From NCBI GenBank assembly GCA_900772495.1, contig CAAHEJ010000084.1:1-14098 (forward strand): a DNA stretch of 14,098 nucleotides, written 5' to 3'. The translations under genes and the position numbers were made by a program. Positions within the stretch are counted from its first letter, which is position 1. Every line of letters begins with the position of its first letter. The notes under the pieces were generated by a model. It saw only the letters and a program-made list of their open reading frames with translations, searched no databases and was not told the DNA's origin. Source of the stretch: an uncultured Campylobacter sp. Its GTDB lineage: Bacteria; Campylobacterota; Campylobacteria; Campylobacterales; Campylobacteraceae. This document shows, piece after piece, positions 7,133 to 12,301 of the stretch.

Positions 7133-7246
7133 GTCATTGCGAAAGTTTGCGAAGCGAAAGCGTGCAAATTGCGGCAATCCACAAGTATAATAACGCTAAA
7201 ATGTATGGATTGCCACGCTCATATATTTACACTCGCCCGCAATGAT
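7133..7246. repeat. REP-like palindromic element (TGGATTGCC family)
   Basis: The outer arms are TCATTGC (7134-7140) and GCAATGA (7239-7245); the inner arms are GGCAATCCA (7173-7181) and TGGATTGCC (7206-7214). The arms are about 45 nt with a spacer of about 24 nt. A right-half copy lies at 7844-7881 and a decayed one at 3493-3571. There is no ORF. This explains much of the spacer 7039-7435. Confidence 0.75.
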
Positions 7247-7256
7247 GAGCATTTTT

Positions 7257-7284
7257 ATTATATTGAGCGCAAGCGAAATATCCA
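7257..7284 (+). repeat. Half copy of the TGTCATACTGAGC-family element
   Basis: ATTGAGCGCAAGCGAAATA followed by TCCA matches the reverse complement of the right arm of the element at 1983-2113, which reads ACTGAGCATAGCGAAGTATCC in outline. No second arm is seen nearby. Confidence 0.5.
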
Positions 7285-7543
7285 AACATACTGATTTTTG
7301 CAACTTTAAAATAAAATTCAAAAATTTCAACTTTTAACCAAAATTTAAGTTTAAAAAGGTTACAATTTATAAGTCAATTTTAGAATTTAAATTTTTCGCT
7401 GTTTGTGAGAAAAAATTTAGGGAAATTTTAAAATTATGATGAAAAATCAAAAAAAGGACGAGCCTTTGAGAGCGAATTTTGCGGCTTTTGAAAATGTTTC
7501 GTATCATCTTAATGCAACGCCTTTGAGCGTGGCAAAGGGTGCT

Positions 7544-7690
7544 AAATTCAGCAAAGCGCAACACGGCGTGGTAAAATTCAACGGTACGGCACAGCAAGCG
7601 CAGCGAATTCAGTGTGGCGAGTGTTTGCGAGCAGAACAACGCACGGCGGCACGGCAAATTCGGCGTGGCAAGAGCTTGCGGGCGAAGTGG
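7544..7690 (+). repeat. Degenerate tandem repeat inserted in leader copy 2
   Basis: AATTC recurs at 7545, 7575, 7606 and 7657, each followed by related GGC/GCG-rich text, with spacings of 30, 31 and 51 nt. The last two units align as GTGGCGAGTGTTTGCG (7614-7629) and GTGGCAAGAGCTTGCG (7665-7680). The segment is GC-richer than its surroundings and absent from leader copy 1. Confidence 0.5.
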
Positions 7691-7725
7691 GCAAAGCGAA
7701 AATGGAGCAGTGTTTGGGCGGGACT

Positions 7726-7739
7726 TCTCTCTCTCTCTC
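7726..7739 (+). repeat. (TC)7 dinucleotide tract
   Basis: Seven TC units at the position that corresponds to the (TC)12 tract at 104-127. Confidence 0.9.
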
Positions 7740-7843
7740 GTTAGCTAGCTTTTTATTTGCGGTTTATTTTTTCAATTTTTTAAAATTTTTTGCTCGTTTT
7801 TCTTTGCTTTTAAGGCAAAAATTTAAAAATTTTACTCGTTTTT

Positions 7844-7881
7844 ATGGATTGCCACACTCGCTTTGCTCGCTCGCAATGACG
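7844..7881 (+). repeat. Right half of the TGGATTGCC REP-like element
   Basis: TGGATTGCCACACTCGC, then TTTGCTCGCTCGCAATGACG, the typical right arm of the element at 7133-7246. It interrupts leader copy 2 relative to copy 1. Confidence 0.65.
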
Positions 7882-7964
7882 GCAAGGCACAAATTCAAAT
7901 TTTTTACTCAAAATTTAAGGCATTTCATAAACTCAACTCATTTCATAACTTTATCTCAAAATTT

Positions 7965-7985
7965 AAGCCATACACAAGGCTTTTT
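7965..7985 (+). terminator. Terminator-like hairpin in leader copy 2
   Basis: AAGCC (7965-7969) pairs with GGCTT (7978-7982) and the run of T continues to 7985. One mismatch interrupts the upper stem compared with the perfect version at 273-293. It lies about 65 nt before the gene at 8051, so it may attenuate that operon. Confidence 0.4.
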
Positions 7986-8050
7986 CATATTTTTACCCCA
8001 AGTTTTTGCTCAGTGCAAACTGATAAACATTATTTTACAAGGAGGACATT

Positions 8051-8350
8051 ATGTCTAAATCGAAATTTGTAGGTGTTGCGTTAGCAACTTTTGTGGCAGC
8101 TAGCCTTACGGCTTGCGGTAGCGATAGCAGTGTTTCTGTAAAAAGTGTAAAATACTTTAAACAAAATCCTAGCGAAGCTATGGAAAAATTTAAAGATTGC
8201 ACTCGTAAAATGGTAGAGTTGGAAAAATCAGGTGTAAAAATGAATCACGATTTAGAAAAAGATTTATTTGCCCCTATTCGCCAAAAATATGGAAAAAATA
8301 TGGCACAAGAATGCGAAAATGCTTTGAAAATTGTAGAAACAATGAAATAA
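8051..8350 (+). CDS. EexN-like (entry-exclusion family) lipoprotein, single domain
   Basis: 99 residues. The ATG follows a near-perfect AAGGAGG (8039-8045, spacing 5). The signal peptide ends in the lipobox LTAC with acylation at Cys22. The mature part follows the pattern of EexN/TrbK-type small lipoproteins: SVKYFKQNPSEAMEKFKDC (32-50), a spacer, then QECENALKI (86-94). Cys50 and Cys88 may form a disulfide. Characterised EexN proteins block redundant conjugative transfer into a cell that already carries the plasmid, acting in the envelope; chromosomal relatives are untested. This is the first gene of an operon with 8395-8952 and 9004-9231. Codons 5-16 are nearly identical in DNA to those of the lipoprotein at 9406. 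The family assignment is from motif recall, not a search. Confidence 0.82.
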   Translation: MSKSKFVGVALATFVAASLTACGSDSSVSVKSVKYFKQNPSEAMEKFKDCTRKMVELEKSGVKMNHDLEKDLFAPIRQKYGKNMAQECENALKIVETMK

Positions 8351-8394
8351 TTTTGTATTTTGAACGAAAACCATTATTTTTAAGGAGCAACAAA

Positions 8395-8952
8395 ATGCAA
8401 ACATTTAGGATATTTAACATTGTATTATTAAGCTTTATAGCGTTTAGTTTTACAGCTTGTGATAGAGCAAATAGTGTGGGTTATTATAAAAAGCACCCGC
8501 AAGAAGCGAAAAATAAAATTGGTGAATGCGTCATAAAAGCCATTCCTGTGGCTTTTTCTGGTGAAAAAGATGTATATAAGGCGATGTCAAATGCTTATGG
8601 AGTCACCTTTGCAAAAGAATGCAAAAATGCCAAAATAGCATTAGAGGAACTAGAAAGAGATTATTATATACAAAAAACAAAAAAAGAGTCAAAAGCAAAG
8701 GCAAATTCGCAATCAACCACAAAGAAGCAAACTCAAACTCTCAAAATGCAAGAAAATAAACCAAATCCACAGCCCAATGTGAAAAGTGTAGAGTATTATA
8801 AAAACAACTCTTATGAGGCGCGGGAAAAACTGCAAGAATGTGAAGATTTGGAATTTACAAGTGAATGGCAAGCAAAACAATTTGCCCAAAGTGATGAAGG
8901 AAAAATCTGGTATAAAGAATGCGAAAATGTGGCAAAAGCGTTAAGTTACTGA
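8395..8952 (+). CDS. EexN-like lipoprotein with a duplicated domain
   Basis: 185 residues from ATG 8395, chosen because AAGGAG lies 7 nt upstream and a signal peptide follows; earlier in-frame starts lie inside the preceding gene and lack these. The lipobox is FTAC (Cys22). Two copies of the EexN-like pattern are present. Residues 27-85 run from SVGYYKKHPQEAKNKIGEC to ECKNAKIAL. Residues 131-183 run from SVEYYKNNSYEAREKLQEC to ECENVAKAL. They are joined by a Lys/Gln/Asn-rich linker (about 90-129). Each copy keeps its two Cys (45/76 and 149/176). The linker region is very AT-rich (15 G/C in 8641-8700). The duplicated form is unusual for a family whose members normally have one domain of about 60 residues. 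It lies 44 nt after the first EexN-like gene. Confidence 0.82.
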   Translation: MQTFRIFNIVLLSFIAFSFTACDRANSVGYYKKHPQEAKNKIGECVIKAIPVAFSGEKDVYKAMSNAYGVTFAKECKNAKIALEELERDYYIQKTKKESKAKANSQSTTKKQTQTLKMQENKPNPQPNVKSVEYYKNNSYEAREKLQECEDLEFTSEWQAKQFAQSDEGKIWYKECENVAKALSY

Positions 8953-9003
8953 AAGTATTTTTAAATTCAAAAACTCTACTTTAACAAAGAAAGGAGGTTT
9001 CAA

Positions 9004-9231
9004 ATGGAAGATGCAGAAGCATTTGGTTGGACGCTGATAATCCTTTACATTTTACCCGGGATTATTGCTTCCGTGAGAAAACACAGCTCTGCTGTGGCTA
9101 TATGGCTTGTGGATATTTTCTTGGGCTGGACGGTGTTGGGCTGGTTTATAGCATTGATATGGGCTGGCACAAACACAGGAAATACCATCGTTCATATTCA
9201 TCATCACGATGATAAAAACGACAAGACATAG
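9004..9231 (+). CDS. Superinfection-immunity (T4 Imm-like) membrane protein
   Basis: 75 residues, with AAAGGAGG 6 nt before the ATG. Two hydrophobic segments (about 8-24 and 31-54) flank a basic turn (SVRKHS). The order ILYILPGIIASVRKH and then AIWLVDIFLGWTVLGWFIAL is typical of the superinfection-immunity family that includes phage T4 Imm. T4 Imm sits in the inner membrane and blocks DNA injection by related phages; bacterial relatives are common and mostly untested. Unusually, the C terminus ends in VHIHHHDDKND, rich in His and Asp. It is the third gene of the EexN-like operon, 51 nt after the second gene, and is followed by a terminator at 9251-9299. The family call is from recognisable pattern and length. 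Confidence 0.85.
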   Translation: MEDAEAFGWTLIILYILPGIIASVRKHSSAVAIWLVDIFLGWTVLGWFIALIWAGTNTGNTIVHIHHHDDKNDKT

Positions 9232-9250
9232 CAAGCTAAAAAGGATAGAG

Positions 9251-9299
9251 TATAAAATGTTTTGCGAATTTTAAGCAGAATCATTTTATAGTCTTTTTT
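9251..9299 (+). terminator. Intrinsic terminator after the exclusion-like operon
   Basis: TATAAAATG (9251-9259) plus TTTTGC pairs with GCAGAA-T-CATTTTATA (9275-9290): a stem of about 14 bp with one bulge and one mismatch and a 9-nt loop, followed by GTC and six T (9294-9299). A second smaller stem, GGCTGTA/TATAGCC (9303-9323), follows. Confidence 0.65.
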
Positions 9300-9391
9300 G
9301 GTGGCTGTATTTATGCTATAGCCAAATTTAGGTGTCTTAGCTTTTACAAGCATTTTTTGCTTAAAAGCAATGAGATTTATCAACTTAAAAT

Positions 9392-9397
9392 TATAAT
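9392..9397 (+). promoter_or_regulatory. Perfect -10 box directly before the lipoprotein at 9406
   Basis: TATAAT ends 9 nt before the A of ATG 9406, so transcription would start at about 9403-9406. No Shine-Dalgarno sequence fits before this ATG. A leaderless or near-leaderless transcript is likely, and it would serve a second operon (9406-10141 and perhaps further). Confidence 0.5.
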
Positions 9398-9405
9398 GAG
9401 TAACT

Positions 9406-9723
9406 ATGTTTGCAAAAACCAAATTTTTAGGTGTTGCGTTAGCAACTTGTGTGGCGTTAGGTGTTAGTGCGTGCAGTGGCGGTGCACCAAGCTGTGAGAG
9501 CAGTGAAGTAAAAAAGGCTTTTAATGAACACCATAACATTAAAGTCCTTAAACAATGGGGAACTGATTTTAATAATTTCAAAACACTATCTCAAAGTAAG
9601 GAATTTAAGTCAGTTACGAATTGTCAATGCACGGCAAACACGAGCGGACAAATTTCAACCATAAGATTTTCGGCTGAACGATTAGAAGATGGCAAAATTG
9701 CCATTGGCATTGATGCGATGTGA
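9406..9723 (+). CDS. Small lipoprotein of unknown function
   Basis: 105 residues. The signal peptide ends in VSAC (Cys23). The mature part has Cys30 near its start and a close pair in NCQC (Cys73, Cys75), then a likely beta-rich end (ISTIRFSAERLEDGKIAIGI). I do not recognise the family. The first 12 or so codons of the signal peptide (9421-9455) match 8063-8097 at 33 of 35 bases, although the mature proteins are unrelated. The stop is followed 10 nt later by the next gene, whose AAGGA overlaps this gene's end, so both are probably co-transcribed. Confidence 0.78.
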   Translation: MFAKTKFLGVALATCVALGVSACSGGAPSCESSEVKKAFNEHHNIKVLKQWGTDFNNFKTLSQSKEFKSVTNCQCTANTSGQISTIRFSAERLEDGKIAIGIDAM

Positions 9724-9733
9724 AGGATACAAT

Positions 9734-10141
9734 ATGGATACAAAATTCATAATGACAATGTTACAAGATAGCCTACCGAACAAGTCGGCTGAAATTCAAG
9801 CTATAAACGACAAGCTTGATGCACTTGATGATGACACAAGACGAGAAGTTGCCTTTAAAATAAGTGCCGAAATAAAAGATACTTATATCGGTGTTTTATT
9901 AAAGGTAATTGGCGGAAGCATTTTGGTGTTAATTGCTCTTTGGTTTGTCATTGAATGGCAATGGGTTGATAGGCTTTGGCTTGCTGGTGTCGTGTCTAGA
10001 TTTGTTTATGAGTATTATTACATTGTGTGGATTGTTCTTTGTATAGAATATATAGCTGGATTTTTAGCTATTCGAAGCGAAATTCGTGAAGCTAACTTAA
10101 AAGCTGTTAATGAAATTCTACATAAGGCGAGCCATAAATAA
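9734..10141 (+). CDS. Two-helix membrane protein, paralogue of the gene at 10238
   Basis: 135 residues from ATG 9734 (AAGGA 7 nt upstream). An N-terminal soluble part (1-50) contains a charged helix with the motif LDDDTRREVA. Membrane helices lie at about 52-73 and 92-113, with a basic C-terminal tail (RSEIREANLKAVNEIL). It aligns without gaps over the first 80 residues with the protein at 10238: MDT, IQA, the LDD-TR-E-A motif, GG-IL and IE-W-R all coincide. Function unknown. It lies in the AT-rich island with lipoproteins on both sides. Confidence 0.75.
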   Translation: MDTKFIMTMLQDSLPNKSAEIQAINDKLDALDDDTRREVAFKISAEIKDTYIGVLLKVIGGSILVLIALWFVIEWQWVDRLWLAGVVSRFVYEYYYIVWIVLCIEYIAGFLAIRSEIREANLKAVNEILHKASHK

Positions 10142-10237
10142 ATCATAACTTGAATGGCACTGGGGTGGAGTGATACTTTCAACAAAAATTTAGGGATTAA
10201 ATTTCTCTAAATTACATCTTTGAATAAAGGAAATACG

Positions 10238-10684
10238 ATGGATACAAATACCTTGATGGCATTTATAGAAAAGAAAGTGCCAAAAGATTTTGCTCAAATT
10301 CAAGCTTTACGAGCTAAATTCGACAAACTTGATGATAAGACGAGAAATGAGCTAGCATTAGAAATCAAAGCTCAAACAGCAAATTCGAATGTGAAAGCGA
10401 TGTTAGAAACGCTTGTTGGTGGTGCTATACTTACTGCTTTGGTATATTTTGGCATTGAATACGAGTGGTTTAGCCGAGATTTTTTTGATGATTTTGGCGT
10501 GGATTTTATCAGCAGGGAGTGGAAAAAAACATACGATGAGCCTAATTTCGTGTTATTTTTTGGAACTAGCTTATCCGTAATCGGTGCGTTAATAAACTTT
10601 TTTAATCTCCCCGATGGCACAAGAAAAGAAAATCTCAAAGTCATTGATGAGTTGATATTGCAAAAGGCACTAGATAAAAATTGA
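10238..10684 (+). CDS. Two-helix membrane protein, paralogue of the gene at 9734
   Basis: 148 residues from ATG 10238, chosen over TTG 10220 because AAAGG lies 7 nt upstream and because it aligns with the MDT start of its paralogue. The N-terminal helix contains LDDKTRNELA. Membrane helices lie at about 57-73 and 104-123, with a longer, acidic loop between them (DFFDDFGVDF onward). The C-terminal tail is RKENLKVIDELILQKAL. The tandem arrangement with diverged loops suggests an old duplication. Function unknown. The spacer 10142-10237 holds only a weak stem (about 10185-10212). Confidence 0.75.
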   Translation: MDTNTLMAFIEKKVPKDFAQIQALRAKFDKLDDKTRNELALEIKAQTANSNVKAMLETLVGGAILTALVYFGIEYEWFSRDFFDDFGVDFISREWKKTYDEPNFVLFFGTSLSVIGALINFFNLPDGTRKENLKVIDELILQKALDKN

Positions 10685-10708
10685 AGCATTGAAATACCTT
10701 AAAAATTC

Positions 10709-10715
10709 AAAGGAG
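10709..10715 (+). promoter_or_regulatory. Strong ribosome binding site that points to an ATA codon
   Basis: AAAGGAG with a 5-nt spacer before ATA 10721. No ATG, GTG or TTG lies in that window. The upstream frame is closed by TAA at 10700-10702, so the gene must start here or lose its signal peptide. Confidence 0.7.
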
Positions 10716-10720
10716 TTCGC

Positions 10721-11263
10721 ATAAAACCTTTAATCTCTTTTGTAGTAACGATTTTCATCGCCCTAAATTTCAGTGCTTGCGCTACACTTGATAAATATCT
10801 TACTTTGTTTTTGCAAAGCGGTATGATAAGCGTAGAAGATAAAAGCTTATCAAGTAGTGCAAATGGCAGCATTTCAGGCAACGATATAGCAAGCACAAGC
10901 ACAGCCAAAAAAGCCAACAGGCAAACAAGTGCGATGATGGACGAGCTTTATAAAGGCATTTTGGGCGAAGTTAAAGAGTGTCAAAGCCTAAATGATAAAT
11001 TCGGCGAATGTGCGGCGGCTGAGTATAACAACGGCAAGATTTACAAAATCCTTGTGTATTCAAAAAGAGAAGTTGGCATAGGCATAAAGACTTTGCAAGA
11101 AGGGCAAGGTGATTTAGACACGGGGCTTATCTACTGCAACGCCCTTGATGAGCTGTGCGAAAAAATGAGCTTTAAGGACGGCGCAAAACAAAGGCAAACA
11201 TTTCAAGGCGTTGAAGCTTTAAAGGCTATGAGAGAGTATTTTGAAATGGATATGAGCTTTTAA
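10721..11263 (+). CDS. Lipoprotein of unknown function with an apparent ATA start codon
   Basis: Read from ATA 10721 the product is 180 residues. KPLISFVVTIFIALNFSAC is an ideal lipoprotein signal with lipobox FSAC (Cys20). AAAGGAG sits 5 nt upstream. The first conventional ATG (10805) would yield a 152-residue cytoplasmic fragment that drops the signal and has no ribosome binding site. The mature region has a Ser-rich stretch (42-62), four Cys (87, 97, 139, 146) and no family I recognise. Either AUA is used as a weak start, or an ATG has mutated to ATA and the gene is silenced, or this is a base-call error. It lies 36 nt after the second two-helix gene and is the last gene of the island. Confidence 0.72.
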   Translation: MKPLISFVVTIFIALNFSACATLDKYLTLFLQSGMISVEDKSLSSSANGSISGNDIASTSTAKKANRQTSAMMDELYKGILGEVKECQSLNDKFGECAAAEYNNGKIYKILVYSKREVGIGIKTLQEGQGDLDTGLIYCNALDELCEKMSFKDGAKQRQTFQGVEALKAMREYFEMDMSF

Positions 11264-11321
11264 GGTTTATGTCAAAAAGTATTTGAGATTTAAAAAAGCG
11301 TGCTGTAAGGCAAGAGTCGAA

Positions 11322-11418
11322 TTTAGGACAAACCTCCAAATTCAAGGCAAAATTTAAATTTAAGATAAAAACTTCAAATTTAAGACAAAAATTTAAATTT
11401 AAAGCAAAAAATTTTGAA
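11322..11418. repeat. Degenerate AT-rich tandem repeat between convergent genes
   Basis: Five units of 18-21 nt with consensus near TTTAAGRCAAAAATTTAAA, at 11322, 11341, 11359, 11379 and 11398. They fill the gap between the lipoprotein end and the minus-strand peptidase end. Self-complementary AAATTT words could form weak bidirectional stems; no clean terminator is seen. Confidence 0.55.
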
Positions 11419-11434
11419 TTTAAAGTGCGTTGGA

Positions 11435-12301
11435 TTATTTGTCAAACAAGGCGTTGAATTTGTCGATGAAATCAAGCGGGTCAACCTGCGCACCGCCTGC
11501 GATGATACCAAAGTGCAAGTGCGCTCCCGTTACGCGTCCGCTATCTCCGCTCAAAGCGATGATTTGCCCTTTTTTCACTCTTTGCCCGACTTTGACTTTG
11601 AGTTTTGACAGATGATAATACTGCGAAAAGATTTTATAGCCGTGGTCGATGACGACAGAGCCGCCAGCGTAGTATCTGTCCTTTACGATGCGCACTATGC
11701 CGTCATTTGCGGCTAGCACGGGCGTGCCAACGGCGGCGCGAAAGTCCGTCCCGCTGTGATAGCTCATCAAAGAGCCGTTAAACACGCGCGCCGTGCCAAA
11801 GGCGCTTGTGATGATGGAATTTATCGGCAGGATAAATTTGCCCTCAAACAAAGCCTTGTTCGTGTAGGTAGCGTAAGTCGCGCGGGCTTCTTTTAGCTCT
11901 GCTTGTATGCGCGCAAGCACTTCTTTGGGCGGTGTTACCTTGCTTTGTGCCACTTGCAAAAGCTCTTTTTTATACACCCCCTCATCGCCCAAAAGGTCGT
12001 ATTGCAATCTCTTGCCGTCCTTATACAAAGCCACGATATGCGCTTGCTGAATGGGCTGCTTGTAGGCTGAACCAAAAATCAAAATCACCTTGTTGTCATT
12101 GTCGGGGTGAGTGAAAAATTTTTCTTTTTTTTCTTGCTTTTGCGTGTTGCTTTGGGACTTTATACTCTCTAAACCTTGTTTGTTAAATTCCAAAAACAGC
12201 ACCTGTCCCTTGCTGATACTTAAATTTTGCTCTTGGGTAGCGTTTTGCTCGGCAAAAATGAGCGCAAAACACAGACAAGTCCCTAAAAATACTCTTTTCA
12301 T
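11435..12301 (-). CDS. Secreted M23 zinc peptidase
   Basis: 288 residues with a signal peptide (MKRVFLGTCLCFALIFA). The N-terminal part (about 25-120) is beta-rich. A charged linker helix (about 125-145) precedes the M23 domain (about 155-275). The zinc ligands are His182 and Asp186 in HSGTDF; His230 lies in YYHLS and His261/His263 in HLHF, so the site is complete. This architecture differs from the M23 protein at 2264, so they are not recent duplicates. It probably cleaves peptidoglycan peptides in the periplasm. The ATG overlaps the glyS stop by 4 nt (ATGA), indicating translational coupling. Confidence 0.9.
   Translation of the reverse strand: MKRVFLGTCLCFALIFAEQNATQEQNLSISKGQVLFLEFNKQGLESIKSQSNTQKQEKKEKFFTHPDNDNKVILIFGSAYKQPIQQAHIVALYKDGKRLQYDLLGDEGVYKKELLQVAQSKVTPPKEVLARIQAELKEARATYATYTNKALFEGKFILPINSIITSAFGTARVFNGSLMSYHSGTDFRAAVGTPVLAANDGIVRIVKDRYYAGGSVVIDHGYKIFSQYYHLSKLKVKVGQRVKKGQIIALSGDSGRVTGAHLHFGIIAGGAQVDPLDFIDKFNALFDK

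Larger units (their letters stand above)
7511..8023 (+). repeat. Leader repeat copy 2, upstream of the exclusion-like cluster
   Basis: The blocks are in the same order as in copy 1: AATGCAACGCCTTT (7511-7524), the ATGGAGCAGTGTTTGGG block (7697-7718), the TC tract (7726-7739) and the 3' block (7891-8023). Between blocks 1 and 2 it has an extra stretch of about 160 nt with degenerate repeats. Between the TC tract and the 3' block it has an extra stretch including a half REP-like element (7844-7881). An ORF from 7436 or from ATG 7702 can be drawn but resembles no protein family. TACAAT at 7361-7366 is a possible -10 box for a long leader transcript. Confidence 0.7.
7702..8058 (+). other. Candidate leader ORF, copy 2, overlapping the first lipoprotein start
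   Basis: This frame also starts MEQCLGG, passes through the TC tract as a Ser-Leu repeat, and stays open until 8058, 8 nt inside the gene that starts at 8051. The other two frames stop right after the tract (TAG at 7742-7744 and 7746-7748). A change of one TC unit either way would therefore close it. There is no clear ribosome binding site before ATG 7702, and the composition looks non-protein-like. Treat as unproven. Confidence 0.2.

Noticed and set aside
7039..7435. tRNA or other structured RNA gene in the long spacer
   Set aside because: The only strong structure is the REP-like palindrome; no cloverleaf or CCA-type acceptor stem could be found.
7436..7744. 102-codon ORF in leader copy 2
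   Set aside because: It has no convincing ribosome binding site, is Arg/Ala/Lys-rich from repeat DNA, lacks any domain, and ends by chance after the TC tract.
8311..8394. Longer start for the second EexN-like protein
   Set aside because: The upstream codons overlap the previous gene and would bury the lipoprotein signal; ATG 8395 has its own AAGGAG.
10220..10237. TTG start for the second two-helix protein
   Set aside because: ATG 10238 has AAAGG at good spacing and aligns with the start of its paralogue.
11322..11418. CRISPR-like array
   Set aside because: Units are contiguous, degenerate and AT-rich, with no spacers and no cas genes nearby.
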